Positions 34,719 to 43,148 of a stretch of 64,000 bases of DNA are shown in pieces. Source of the stretch: Listeria grayi DSM 20601 (GTDB lineage: Bacteria; Bacillota; Bacilli; Lactobacillales; Listeriaceae); assembly GCF_000148995.1 (NCBI RefSeq), contig NZ_GL538353.1, positions 372,001 through 436,000 of the forward strand. The letters are read 5' to 3'. Below the pieces are notes generated by a model. The model had not been told where the DNA came from. It saw nothing but the letters and a program-made list of their open reading frames with translations, and ran no database searches. Position numbers and translations under genes: made by a program. Position 1 is the first letter of the stretch; every line of letters begins with the position of its first letter.

Positions 34719-34925
34719 ATGGCAAATATCGAATATGAGATCGTAGAAGAAGTCGGTGTACTTTCTGAAAATGCCCGCGGTTGGCGCAAAGAGTTGAATA
34801 AAGTTAGCTGGAATGGCAGAGAGCCGAAGTATGATATCCGTGATTGGTCGGAGGATCATGAGAAAATGGGAAAAGGAATCACCCTAACGGAAGAAGAGGC
34901 GCAAGCGCTAAAGGAGTTATTATAA
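34719..34925 (+). CDS. YdbC family PC4-like ssDNA-binding protein
   Basis: 68 residues. The sequence IEYEIVEEVGVLSENARGWR, NKVSWNGREPKYDIRDW and KMGKGITLTEEEAQAL matches the YdbC/PC4 family, whose Lactococcus member binds single-stranded DNA as a dimer with a PC4 fold. A role in transcription or repair is inferred only. AAAGGAG precedes the ATG. Its terminator hairpin, four bases after the stop, is the left flank of repeat copy 2. Confidence 0.9.
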   Translation: MANIEYEIVEEVGVLSENARGWRKELNKVSWNGREPKYDIRDWSEDHEKMGKGITLTEEEAQALKELL

Positions 34926-34928
34926 AAA

Positions 34929-34948
34929 AGACAGCTAGATTGCTGTCT
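34929..34948 (+). terminator. Terminator hairpin, left copy flanking repeat element 2
   Basis: AGACAGC and GCTGTCT around TAGATT. The same 20 bases occur again at 35114-35133, on the other side of the repeat element; only the right copy keeps a T tract. Confidence 0.75.
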
Positions 34949-35113
34949 CAGCTTGGCGAAAAACGCTCATCTTCGTCGTTAAAGTCTGCGTTTCGATGCT
35001 CACGTACTTAAGTACGCTCCGCTTCGGTACTCGACTTTGCCTAGAATCTAATCATTTTTCGCCAAGCTGGGAATAGCTAGGAAATGATTGAAATGGTGTT
35101 TTTCTTCAGTCTG
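34949..35113. repeat. Structured intergenic repeat element, copy 2
   Basis: The core (34949-35069, 121 bases) is bounded by CAGCTTGGCGAAAAA and its exact complement. Its inner part matches copy 1 at 16907 closely (shared blocks such as TCATCTTCGTCGTT, GATGCTCACGTAC and TACGCTCCGCTTCGGTACTC). The end stems differ in a paired way (TTGGCG/CGCCAA here, TTGCCCG/CGGGCAA there), and the inner palindrome is GTACTTAAGTAC instead of GTACACGAGTAC. The tail again ends in TTTTTCTTCAGTCTGAG. It is non-coding. Confidence 0.82.
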
Positions 35114-35139
35114 AGACAGCTAGATTGCTGTCTTTTTTA
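35114..35139 (+). terminator. Terminator hairpin, right copy flanking repeat element 2
   Basis: AGACAGC-TAGATT-GCTGTCT followed by a T tract; exact repeat of the hairpin at 34929. It ends the PC4-like gene's transcript. Confidence 0.85.
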
Positions 35140-36324
35140 TATGTCCAATGCAATAAATAAAACTTTCAAATAGTTGCCTTCTGGAAATGCCTTATCAACT
35201 GCAAAGTCAGGAGGGAGTGTGTAGCTCTCCACAATACGGTAGCTTCGGCCTGTATTTGCAAAGGCTTCTGCGACTACTTTTTTAAAAGCAGTCATTCCAT
35301 AGCCCGCATAATTAGTCGAAGCGATGATGTGCCCTTTTTCAGCAGTGATCGCGATCGTTTCTTTCAGCAAATTCGGGTAGTCCTTGGCAACTCGGAAAGT
35401 CAACTTTTTTGTGCGTGCGAAACTAGGTGGATCGATGACGACCAGATCAAACTCGAGTTGTTTACGTCCTGCATATTTGAAGTACTGAAAAACATCTTCC
35501 ACGATGATCGTTTGCGAAGTAGGGTCAATCCCATTCGCTTCAAACTGTTCTTGTGTTTTAGCTCGGCTGCGTCCGGCAACGTCAACACTTGTAGTAGCAG
35601 AAGCACCGCCCATGACCGCTGCAACGGAAAAAGCACCGGTATAGGAGAAGGTATTTAAAACGCGCTTATTGTTCGTATACGCGTCTGTGATCCGCTGCCT
35701 TACTTGGCGCTGATCAAGAAAAATACCGGTCATCCAGCCATCGTTTAAATAAGTTGCATAGGAAATACCGTTTTCTTGGATCATAATCGGAAAATCCGCT
35801 TGCTCTCCTGCAACGAAATCTTCTTGCTTCGTATTATCAAAGCGTCTTTTCTCATAGATACCTTTGACAAAATCAAACTGCAACCAGCTTTGGATGATCG
35901 CTTCTTTATAGGTATAGACGCCGGCACTATACCATTGGAAAAGGAGATAACCATCATAATAATCGACCGTTAATCCCCCAAAATGGTCGCCTTCACCATT
36001 AAATAAACGAAATGCTGTGGTAGTTTCATCTGCAAAGAGCGCTTGGCGTTTTTGCAAAGCGTTTTTCCAGCGAGCTGTGAAAAAGGTCTCGTCCAATTGT
36101 TCAGTCTCTCTTTGAGAAAACACCCAGCCATCGCCTTTGTTTTGTTTGCCATAATAGCCCTTTGCGATAAATGTTTGGCCAGGATCTGCTAGTATCAATA
36201 CTGCGCCTTCTTCGATCTGCTGCGGCCAATTTTTAAAGTTATCTGCTTGGATCAGGGGATAGCCGCCTCGGTATTTTTTGGCGATCTGCTGATTTTCTGC
36301 AAGGATCGTATACGTTTTTGCCAT
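35137..36324 (-). CDS. Class I SAM-dependent rRNA methyltransferase, RlmI family
   Basis: 395 residues: an N-terminal PUA-like domain (ILAENQQIAKKYRGGYPLI, residues 6-24), a central RlmI-like region, and a C-terminal Rossmann methyltransferase with NTFSYTGAFSVAAVMGGA as SAM-binding motif I and VVIDPPSFARTKK as the catalytic DPP motif. E. coli RlmI makes m5C1962 in 23S rRNA; this is the likely activity class. The start is the ATG with AGAAAGAG 7 bases upstream; an earlier TTG in frame has no ribosome site. Confidence 0.9.
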   Translation of the reverse strand: MAKTYTILAENQQIAKKYRGGYPLIQADNFKNWPQQIEEGAVLILADPGQTFIAKGYYGKQNKGDGWVFSQRETEQLDETFFTARWKNALQKRQALFADETTTAFRLFNGEGDHFGGLTVDYYDGYLLFQWYSAGVYTYKEAIIQSWLQFDFVKGIYEKRRFDNTKQEDFVAGEQADFPIMIQENGISYATYLNDGWMTGIFLDQRQVRQRITDAYTNNKRVLNTFSYTGAFSVAAVMGGASATTSVDVAGRSRAKTQEQFEANGIDPTSQTIIVEDVFQYFKYAGRKQLEFDLVVIDPPSFARTKKLTFRVAKDYPNLLKETIAITAEKGHIIASTNYAGYGMTAFKKVVAEAFANTGRSYRIVESYTLPPDFAVDKAFPEGNYLKVLFIALDI

Positions 36325-36348
36325 GTTATCACTCTTTCTATTCAAATA

Positions 36349-36381
36349 AAAGACCTGTAAGCTGTTTCGCCTACAGGTCTT
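36349..36381 (-). terminator. Terminator of iap
   Basis: On the minus strand AAGACCTGTA pairs with TACAGGTCTT around a 12-base loop, followed by TTATTT, downstream of the p60 stop. Confidence 0.8.
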
Positions 36382-36396
36382 AGTGATTAGTCGTTA

Positions 36397-37938
36397 TTAG
36401 AAATTTGCTACGCGACCGAAGCCAACTAGATATTTTCCCCAGCCAGTTCCATAGATATTATCGATAGAAACGCCGTTATCTTGTGCATCGATCATTTGTC
36501 CACCGCCGATGTAGATACCAACGTGGGCAATGCCTTTGCCGTAGTTAAAGAATACCAAGTCGCCTGGTTGTGCTTGCGATTTAGAGATCTTTATAGAGTG
36601 TGCATATTGTGTCGCAGAGTTTCCAGAAAGGCTAAGACCTACTTGATTGAAAACATAGCTAGTGAAACCAGAGCAGTCAAATGTGCTTGGGCCTCTAGCT
36701 CCCCAAGTATAAGGTTTGCCTAAGTGTTTTTTAGCTTCTGCATATAATGCAGAGAAGCTTGCACTGCTAGACTGCGAAGTATTGTTGTTTACATTTGTTG
36801 TTGGCGTGCTGTTATTTGTTGTATTAGTTGGTGTTACTTTAGCTGGTGTGCTGGTAGCAGGTTTAGAAACTGCTGGTTTCGCAGGAGCAGCAGTTTTTGG
36901 TTTTGCAGCACTGGCTTTTACGCTCAATTCTTGACCAGCATAGATCGTGCTGGTTGCATTCAAGTTGTTCCAGTTTGTTAGATCAGCTACTGAAACTTTG
37001 AATAGAGAAGCGATTTTCCCAAGGGAATCACCATTTTGTACTTTATAAGTAGCAGCGCTTGTGTCAACTGCAGGTGTACTTACTTTTTGTTCTACAGCTG
37101 GTTTCGCTGTAGGGGCTGGTGTAGCTGCTTTTGGCTTGGAAACAGCTGGTTTCACTGTTTCTTTAGCAGCCGGTTTTGCTTGTTCTTGTTTAGCCGGTGC
37201 TGTTTGCTTCACTTCTTGTTTCGGAGCGACTTTAGCAGGAGCGGCTTGTTTTACAGTTGTTGGAGCAGCTTTAGCAGCCGCTTCTTTTACTGCGATCGTT
37301 TGACCAACATAGATCGAAGAAGAAGAAAGATTATTCCATTCGATCAATTTTTGAACAGGAACGCCATATTTGACAGATAAAGCCCAGATCGTATCACCGC
37401 TTTTTACTTTGTAAGTAGAAGCGTTCGTATCCACTTTAACTGCGTGTGTCGAAGTAGCAGCGACTTTTGCTTCTGCTTTGTGGGTCACTGCTTTCGTAAC
37501 GACAGGAGCAGCGACTTTTGCGTCAGATAAGTATTTTCCGTTTACATAACCAGTTTTACCATTGTCAAAAGAGATCTTGTTCCAACCATTAGCTTCAGAA
37601 CTTTCTACTTTGACAACTGTACCGCCTTTTAGGGAAGTAAGTATTTTTTCATTTGCGTCAGGAGCATGACGAACATTCAGCCATGTTGCACTAACAGATT
37701 TTTCTACTTTTTGAGCAGCTACTTCTTTGATTGTTAATTTTTGTCCCGGTACGATTCTATCAGAGTCAAGTTTATTGAGTTGTTTTAGTTGGTCAACGGT
37801 AGTACCAGTTTTGGAAGCGATCCCCCAAAGTGTATCACCAGATGCGACAACCACTGTATTTGCTGAGACAACCGATGGAGCAGCGAATGCTGTGACAGCT
37901 ATTCCAGCAGCAGCGGAAACGATCGTTGCTTTTTTCAT
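36397..37938 (-). CDS. iap: p60 (invasion-associated) peptidoglycan endopeptidase
   Basis: 513 residues. A signal peptide (1-27, ending VVSA) is followed by LysM 1 (about 29-70), a bacterial SH3 domain (about 82-140), LysM 2 (about 174-218), a Lys/Ala/Pro-rich linker, LysM 3 (about 294-340), a Thr/Asn-rich linker ([11 protein letters not shown]) that is a short version of the p60 Thr-Asn repeats, and an NlpC/P60 domain with catalytic Cys about 422 (FDCSGFT) and His about 472 (IAHVGIY). It is a secreted murein hydrolase needed for cell separation. L. monocytogenes p60 has two LysM domains; three here fits L. grayi-type p60. Secretion is linked to SecA2, encoded divergently. Confidence 0.96.
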   Translation of the reverse strand: MKKATIVSAAAGIAVTAFAAPSVVSANTVVVASGDTLWGIASKTGTTVDQLKQLNKLDSDRIVPGQKLTIKEVAAQKVEKSVSATWLNVRHAPDANEKILTSLKGGTVVKVESSEANGWNKISFDNGKTGYVNGKYLSDAKVAAPVVTKAVTHKAEAKVAATSTHAVKVDTNASTYKVKSGDTIWALSVKYGVPVQKLIEWNNLSSSSIYVGQTIAVKEAAAKAAPTTVKQAAPAKVAPKQEVKQTAPAKQEQAKPAAKETVKPAVSKPKAATPAPTAKPAVEQKVSTPAVDTSAATYKVQNGDSLGKIASLFKVSVADLTNWNNLNATSTIYAGQELSVKASAAKPKTAAPAKPAVSKPATSTPAKVTPTNTTNNSTPTTNVNNNTSQSSSASFSALYAEAKKHLGKPYTWGARGPSTFDCSGFTSYVFNQVGLSLSGNSATQYAHSIKISKSQAQPGDLVFFNYGKGIAHVGIYIGGGQMIDAQDNGVSIDNIYGTGWGKYLVGFGRVANF

Positions 37939-38281
37939 ATTAAATGTGACCCCTTTCTATATTTCAGTTTTAAAATTCCGATTATATCAATGAATGAGTT
38001 CAACAGATTTGCTTGATTAATATCCATTTTACAGACTTTAAATTCAAAAGACAATGTGTCTATTACAAAAGCAAATAAAATTACTTTTTAAATCATTGTT
38101 ATTTGTAACTTTGCTGTAATAAATAGAAGTAGAACGTGTGTTTCCTAAGGCGCGGAATAGTATAAATTTGCCATTTACAGAGGATAATGTAAACTAAATC
38201 ACATATAAATTTTCTTTTTATTAGAAAATTTCTAATTATGTGGTGGATAAATTTAATCTAATTGTAATATTATTTTTACCG

Positions 38282-38316
38282 TTTCCACAGTAATGAGAAA
38301 ATTATTACTGTGGAAA
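38282..38316. repeat. 13-bp perfect inverted repeat upstream of secA2
   Basis: TTTCCACAGTAAT and ATTACTGTGGAAA are separated by 9 bases and end 7 bases before the secA2 -35 box. No T tract follows on either strand, so it is more likely an operator or cruciform than a terminator. Confidence 0.7.
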
Positions 38317-38323
38317 AAAGAAT

Positions 38324-38353
38324 TTGTTCTAACTCTTTTATCTATTGTATAAT
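38324..38353 (+). promoter_or_regulatory. secA2 promoter
   Basis: TTGTTC (38324-38329) and TATAAT (38348-38353) with 18 bases between them, 24 bases before the secA2 ATG. Confidence 0.75.
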
Positions 38354-38377
38354 GAGGGAAGATGGAGGCCGATAAGA

Positions 38378-40702
38378 ATGGAACAAAGTTTTAATGACAA
38401 ACGAATCGTCCGAGCTTACCGTGAAGTCGCTCGGAAAATTGTGAAAAAAGAAGGTCTGTATCACAATATGGACCAAGCGGAATTAAAAGAACAAACGGCC
38501 ATTTGGCGTGAAAAATTTAAAACAAAAGAAATGACAGAACGAGATAAGATCAATATTTTTGCACTTGCTCGAGAAGCTGCAAGACGGATCACCGGTTTAG
38601 AAGCGGTTACTGTTCAATTGATCGGAGCTCTTGTACTAGGCGACGGTAAAGTAGCGGAAATGAAAACCGGGGAAGGTAAAACGCTTGTTTCGCTTTTTGT
38701 GATGTATATCGAGGTTATTCGCGGCAATCGTGTGCACTTGATCACCGCAAATGAATATCTGGCGAAACGGGACCGCGAGGAGATCGGACAGGTCTTGGAA
38801 TATTTAGGTGTATCCGTTGCACTGAACGAAGCGCAGCTGGATAAATTTCAGAAAAAAGCCATTTATACAGCAGATGTCATTTATGGCACCGCGGCAGAGT
38901 TTGGCTTTGACTATCTACGTGATAACATGGTCCGTGCTTGGGAAGATAAAGTTCAGTCAGGACTAGATTTTGTGTTGATCGATGAAGCAGATTCAATTCT
39001 TATTGATGAAGCAAGAACGCCGCTTTTGATCTCAGATAAAAAAGAAGAAGATCTTTCCTTGTACCAAGATGCTGAGTTACTCGTCCAAAGTATGCTGAAA
39101 GATGATTATGAGATCGATGAGCAAAAACGATTTGTTTGGCTGAATGATGCCGGAATTGAGAAAGCCCAACGCTTTTGGCAAGTTGAGTCGCTATATTTAG
39201 AAGAAACGCAAAATTTTCTGCGGATTACGATGCTGGCATTGCGTGCGCACTTTTTGATGCAGAAAGATAAGGATTATGTCGTGCTCGATGATGAAGTGCT
39301 GATCATTGATCCGCATACAGGAAGAGCATTGCCAGGACGTCGCTTCAATGACGGCCTACATCAAGCGATCGAAGCAAAAGAAGGTGCTGCTGTCAAAGAG
39401 GAATCGCGAACACTGGCAACGATCACGATCCAAAACTACTTCCGGATGTACAAAAAGCTTTCTGGTATGACGGGGACGGCAAAGACGGAAGAAGAAGAAT
39501 TTAAAGAGATCTACGGCATGGACGTCGTGGTGATCCCTACCAATTTAAAAGTCAACCGGCAAGATATGCCTGATGACATTTTCTATACGCAAAAAGAAAA
39601 AGGTCGGGCGATCATCTACGAAGTTTCGTGGCGTCATGATAAGGGTCAGCCTACTTTGATAGGAACGTCCTCGATCAAAAATAACGAATGGATCAGTGGC
39701 TTGCTCACCGATGCCAATATTCCGCATCAAGTGCTGAATGCTAAAAACCATGCCCAGGAAGCCGAGATTATTGCGAAAGCGGGTAAACGAGGTATGGTGA
39801 CCTTAGCGACAAATATGGCTGGACGTGGGACGGACATCAAATTAGATGAAGATGCCCATCAGCTGGGGGGATTAGCCGTCATCGGTACAGAACGTCATGA
39901 AAGTAGGCGGATCGATCTGCAGCTGATGGGACGTGCCGGCAGACGGGGGGACCTTGGCTTTAGTAAGTTTATGATCTCTCTGGAGGATGACCTGTTGGCT
40001 GATTATGATAGCAAACGCTGGATAAAGCTGCGGGAAAAATTGTTGCGACGGGCACCGCGGACAGGCAAACCAGTTAATAAACTGCGGTTGCATACTTATG
40101 TATACGAGGCGCAAAAACGATTAGAAGGCGCCAATTATGATCTGCGGAAAGAGCTGCTCTCCTACGATGAAGTCATTGACCTTCAACGAAAAATGGTTTA
40201 TCAAGAGCGGAATGAATTACTGCAGCGTCAAAAGCTTGGCATATCTTCTGAAAAAATCTTGCGGGAGATCGCGGAACAAACTTTTAAAGTAACAGGCGAC
40301 GAGCAAACCATGGAGGAAGCCTATAAACGTCAGGAAGAATTTTTAGCAGGAACTTCCTTCCCTATGTCTATGGAAGAAATCAAACGTGAAGATCCAGATG
40401 TCGTGATTGAAAAATTGATCAACTGGCATAAGGGACAACGCGAAAAAATCCCTGCCGAAACCATGAGTGCGATCGAGAAAGAAGTCTATCTAAATCTCAT
40501 GGATCAAATGTGGGTCATGCACTTAGATGAGATGGTACAGTTACGCGAAGGGATCCATCTGCGTGCTTACGCGCAGCAAGATCCGCTTGTGATGTATCAA
40601 AAAGAAGGCGGCGAATTGTTTAAAAAATTTCAATCCGAGTATCATTTTTATTTCGCACATGCTTTGCTGGAACTGGAACCAGATGGGTTAGTAATGGGAT
40701 AA
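38378..40702 (+). CDS. secA2: Accessory Sec system translocase ATPase SecA2
   Basis: 774 residues, shorter than housekeeping SecA (~840) and without its C-terminal zinc/SecB-binding tail. Walker A AEMKTGEGKTLVS and Walker B VLIDEADSILIDEARTPLLIS are intact, as are the helicase-type motifs TNMAGRGTDIKL and QLMGRAGRRGD. In Listeria SecA2 exports p60, NamA and other proteins; loss gives rough colonies. The start is the ATG behind GATGGAGG; a longer frame overlaps the promoter. It faces away from iap, its main substrate gene. Confidence 0.96.
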   Translation: MEQSFNDKRIVRAYREVARKIVKKEGLYHNMDQAELKEQTAIWREKFKTKEMTERDKINIFALAREAARRITGLEAVTVQLIGALVLGDGKVAEMKTGEGKTLVSLFVMYIEVIRGNRVHLITANEYLAKRDREEIGQVLEYLGVSVALNEAQLDKFQKKAIYTADVIYGTAAEFGFDYLRDNMVRAWEDKVQSGLDFVLIDEADSILIDEARTPLLISDKKEEDLSLYQDAELLVQSMLKDDYEIDEQKRFVWLNDAGIEKAQRFWQVESLYLEETQNFLRITMLALRAHFLMQKDKDYVVLDDEVLIIDPHTGRALPGRRFNDGLHQAIEAKEGAAVKEESRTLATITIQNYFRMYKKLSGMTGTAKTEEEEFKEIYGMDVVVIPTNLKVNRQDMPDDIFYTQKEKGRAIIYEVSWRHDKGQPTLIGTSSIKNNEWISGLLTDANIPHQVLNAKNHAQEAEIIAKAGKRGMVTLATNMAGRGTDIKLDEDAHQLGGLAVIGTERHESRRIDLQLMGRAGRRGDLGFSKFMISLEDDLLADYDSKRWIKLREKLLRRAPRTGKPVNKLRLHTYVYEAQKRLEGANYDLRKELLSYDEVIDLQRKMVYQERNELLQRQKLGISSEKILREIAEQTFKVTGDEQTMEEAYKRQEEFLAGTSFPMSMEEIKREDPDVVIEKLINWHKGQREKIPAETMSAIEKEVYLNLMDQMWVMHLDEMVQLREGIHLRAYAQQDPLVMYQKEGGELFKKFQSEYHFYFAHALLELEPDGLVMG

Positions 40703-40777
40703 GGTTAGACAGTGCCATGTTTTTTAGGTAGAATAAGGGTAACTCAAGAATATATAAAAAGGAATGAAGGTGAATAG

Positions 40778-41968
40778 ATGAAAAATCAATTATCCAAGTT
40801 TAAGCAATTCTTTATAGAGAATAAGTTTGTATTGGCATTACTTATCTTTCTGATCGTTGCGTTAGATATTTTACTTCTCACAAAAATATCGTTTATTTTC
40901 AAGCCGGTAGGAGTTATTTTAAAAACGGTCGCTGCGCCGATCATTTTAGCGGGAATCCTGTACTACCTGTTCAATCCAGTGGTAGATTGGCTGGAAAAAC
41001 ATAAATGGAAACGCGGCTGGTCGATCGGTCTGCTCTATCTCGTTATTATCGGGGCATTGATCGTACTCTTCAGCTTTGTCGTACCGGCAGTGAAAGACCA
41101 AATTGCCAGCTTACTGAATAAGTTCCCGGATTATTGGGATAAGCTTACGAATGAGCTCGATAACTTTTCGAAAACAGGCTTATTTGATCAAATCAGAGAG
41201 CGCTTGAATTCCAATTTAAGTGAGATCACGAAAACGATCTCTTCGAAAGGAACAGGCTTTGTCAATAGCGCGATCGATGGTATCGGCAGCTTTGTCGGTA
41301 CAGTTACCGAAGTTGTTTTGGCGATCGTTACGACACCATTTGTCTTGTTCTACTTATTAAAAGACGGCAAAAAACTGCCGGAATTTATTTTAAAACTGCT
41401 TCCTGTTAATGCACGAGCACACAGTAGACAAGTTTTAAAAGAAGCAAACCATCAAATCAGTTCTTATATCCGTGGTCAAATCATCGTCAGCTTCTGTATT
41501 GGTATCTTGCTTTATATCGGCTACTTGATCATTGGGCTACCATACGGACTGACACTTGCGATCATCGCGGCTTTCACAAGCGTTGTTCCTTACTTAGGAC
41601 CAGCAATCGCAATCACGCCAGCGATCATCATTGCAATCGTCGTATCACCTTGGCTCTTGCTCAAGCTAGTCGTTGTCTGGGTATTGGTACAATTACTGGA
41701 AGGTAAATTTATTTCACCACAAATCATGGGTAAATCCCTAAAAGTACATCCAATCACGATTCTATTTGTCATCTTGGTTGCCGGAAATCTTTTCGGTGTC
41801 CTTGGCGTCATCTTCGCTGTACCAGGTTACGCGGTACTTCGTGTCGTGGTCATGCATACTTTTGACTGGTTCAAACGGATCTCTGGACTATACGGTGTTC
41901 AACCGGAAAGTCAATATCCGCCAGTAGAACCGGGAGAAACACAAGAACAAAATAAACCAAAAGAATAA
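40778..41968 (+). CDS. AI-2E family transporter
   Basis: 396 residues with about eight membrane segments. Family features are the N-terminal paired helices (IFKPVGVILKTVAAPIILAGILYYL), a long periplasm-facing helical region (residues 110-165), and GLPYGLTLAIIAAFTSVVPYLGPAIAI near residues 250-276. The name comes from a proposed AI-2 exporter, but members also act as Na+/H+ antiporters, so the substrate is open. The C-terminal tail is hydrophilic and Pro/Gln/Glu-rich. It lies 75 bases after secA2, where it is also found in L. monocytogenes. Confidence 0.88.
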   Translation: MKNQLSKFKQFFIENKFVLALLIFLIVALDILLLTKISFIFKPVGVILKTVAAPIILAGILYYLFNPVVDWLEKHKWKRGWSIGLLYLVIIGALIVLFSFVVPAVKDQIASLLNKFPDYWDKLTNELDNFSKTGLFDQIRERLNSNLSEITKTISSKGTGFVNSAIDGIGSFVGTVTEVVLAIVTTPFVLFYLLKDGKKLPEFILKLLPVNARAHSRQVLKEANHQISSYIRGQIIVSFCIGILLYIGYLIIGLPYGLTLAIIAAFTSVVPYLGPAIAITPAIIIAIVVSPWLLLKLVVVWVLVQLLEGKFISPQIMGKSLKVHPITILFVILVAGNLFGVLGVIFAVPGYAVLRVVVMHTFDWFKRISGLYGVQPESQYPPVEPGETQEQNKPKE

Positions 41969-41973
41969 ACAAA

Positions 41974-42016
41974 AACACTTCTTGCTGTTACATTTTTCTG
42001 CAAGGAGTGTTTTTTA
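41974..42016 (+). terminator. Intrinsic terminator
   Basis: AACACTTCTTGC and GCAAGGAGTGTT, with a 14-base loop, followed by TTTTTATT. It lies just before the nanE ribosome site. Confidence 0.75.
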
Positions 42017-42030
42017 TTGGGGGGAAGATT

Positions 42031-42690
42031 ATGCTTGAACAGGTAAAAGGAAAAGTGATCATCTCCTGCCAGGCGTTGGAAAACGAACCGCTCCACAGTT
42101 CCTTCATTATGGGAAGAATGGCGCTGGCAGTCGCACAGGGCGGAGCAGCTGGTATTCGTGCGAATAGCGTGGCTGATATTGAGGAGATACGCAAACATGT
42201 TGATTTGCCGATCGTCGGTATTATCAAACACGATTATCCGGACTCCGAGATTTATATCACAGCGACGTCAAAGGAAGTAGAGGCATTACTAGAAACCAAT
42301 ATTGAAATGATCGCATTAGATGCGACAGACCGAAAACGGCCGGGCGGAGAAACGACACGCGAACTAGTTGCCAAGATCCACGAAGGAAATAAATTAGCAA
42401 TGGCGGATATTTCGAATGTAGAAGAAGGGATAGCGGCCGAAAAAGTCGGATTTGATTGCGTATCGACTACATTGTCCGGGTACACTCCTTATACCAAAAC
42501 ACGTCCGCGCCCTGACTTTGAACTGCTCGAACAATTGCGTAATGCTATCTCGATCCCTATTATCTGCGAGGGACATATTACAGAGCCAGCAGAAGTGGCA
42601 GAGGCATATAAAAGAGGAGCATATTCTGTTGTGGTAGGTTCAGCAATTACAAGGCCACAAGAGATCGCAAAACGATTTACGGATTTTTAA
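42031..42690 (+). CDS. nanE: N-acetylmannosamine-6-phosphate 2-epimerase
   Basis: 219 residues, a (beta/alpha)8 barrel that converts ManNAc-6-P to GlcNAc-6-P in sialic acid/ManNAc use. Characteristic segments are VIISCQALENEPLHSS, GAAGIRANSVADI, IIKHDYPDSEIYITAT, IALDATDRKRP and VVVGSAITRP. The start is the ATG behind GGGGGGAAG, 15 bases after a terminator; so it may be read by a promoter hidden in that region or by read-through. No nanA, nanK or transporter is near, so it is an orphan of the pathway here. Confidence 0.92.
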   Translation: MLEQVKGKVIISCQALENEPLHSSFIMGRMALAVAQGGAAGIRANSVADIEEIRKHVDLPIVGIIKHDYPDSEIYITATSKEVEALLETNIEMIALDATDRKRPGGETTRELVAKIHEGNKLAMADISNVEEGIAAEKVGFDCVSTTLSGYTPYTKTRPRPDFELLEQLRNAISIPIICEGHITEPAEVAEAYKRGAYSVVVGSAITRPQEIAKRFTDF

Positions 42691-42692
42691 GC

Positions 42693-42730
42693 AAAAAGAA
42701 GAGTAAGCAGCTGCTTACTCTTCTTTTTTA
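42693..42730. terminator. Bidirectional terminator
   Basis: A continuous palindrome (AAAGAAGAGTAAGCAG and its complement without spacer) with A and T ends separates nanE from the convergent ydaT-like gene. Confidence 0.88.
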
Positions 42731-43131
42731 TGCACGATCACTTTGGTACCACGGTTATCGGCAATTTTTTCAGCACGTTTTTTTGCTGCTTCCTTCGTAT
42801 CGAAAGTATGGCTTGCTTGTTTGGCGCCTTCAGATTTCACTTCCCAATGATCCTCTTTGTAGCGGACATGTACTGGCTTATCGACGGTATCCGCTCCGCT
42901 GGAATCAGAGTCTTTGGAATGCTGAGTGACATGTTTTGATTTTAGATCTTCTTTTTCGCTAGCAGAAGCATGCTTGTACCATTCTTTAGCTTGCTCAGTT
43001 GCGATCGGGATCGCTCGGCTATCTTTGTAACCTTCTTTCAATAACGCATTTCCGATATCGATCGCTTTTTTTCGTTCTAATTTATCCAAGTTTTTCCATG
43101 AATCTGGATAATCATCCATTGTCCAAGGCAT
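42715..43131 (-). CDS. YdaT-like general stress protein (ChaB-like and DUF2188 parts)
   Basis: 138 residues, highly charged and soluble. The N-terminal half (MPWTMDDYPDSWKNLDKLER, EQAKEWYKHAS) resembles ChaB/YdaT, and the C-terminal half (VRYKEDHWEVKSEGAKQASH, ADNRGTKVIVHKK) is a DUF2188 domain. The B. subtilis homologue YdaT is in the sigma-B stress regulon, and the L. monocytogenes relative is also reported as sigma-B dependent (memory). The function is unknown. It lies 17 bases after the SDR gene in a two-gene operon with a candidate sigma-B promoter. Confidence 0.82.
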   Translation of the reverse strand: MPWTMDDYPDSWKNLDKLERKKAIDIGNALLKEGYKDSRAIPIATEQAKEWYKHASASEKEDLKSKHVTQHSKDSDSSGADTVDKPVHVRYKEDHWEVKSEGAKQASHTFDTKEAAKKRAEKIADNRGTKVIVHKKEE

Positions 43132-43148
43132 TTTTTGTCCTCCTTTCG

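Larger units (their letters stand above)
37939..38377. other. Divergent iap-secA2 regulatory region
   Basis: 439 bases of AT-rich sequence without a gene. It should hold the iap promoter and a long iap 5' leader on the minus strand; TTATCC/TATACT around 38160-38195 is one possible promoter pair, but weak. On the plus side lie a 13-bp inverted repeat (38282-38316) and the secA2 promoter (38324-38353). No PrfA box was seen. Confidence 0.6.

Noticed and set aside
37939-38377. Possible PrfA box near iap/secA2
   Set aside because: No sequence close to TTAACA-N2-TGTTAA was found in the spacer.
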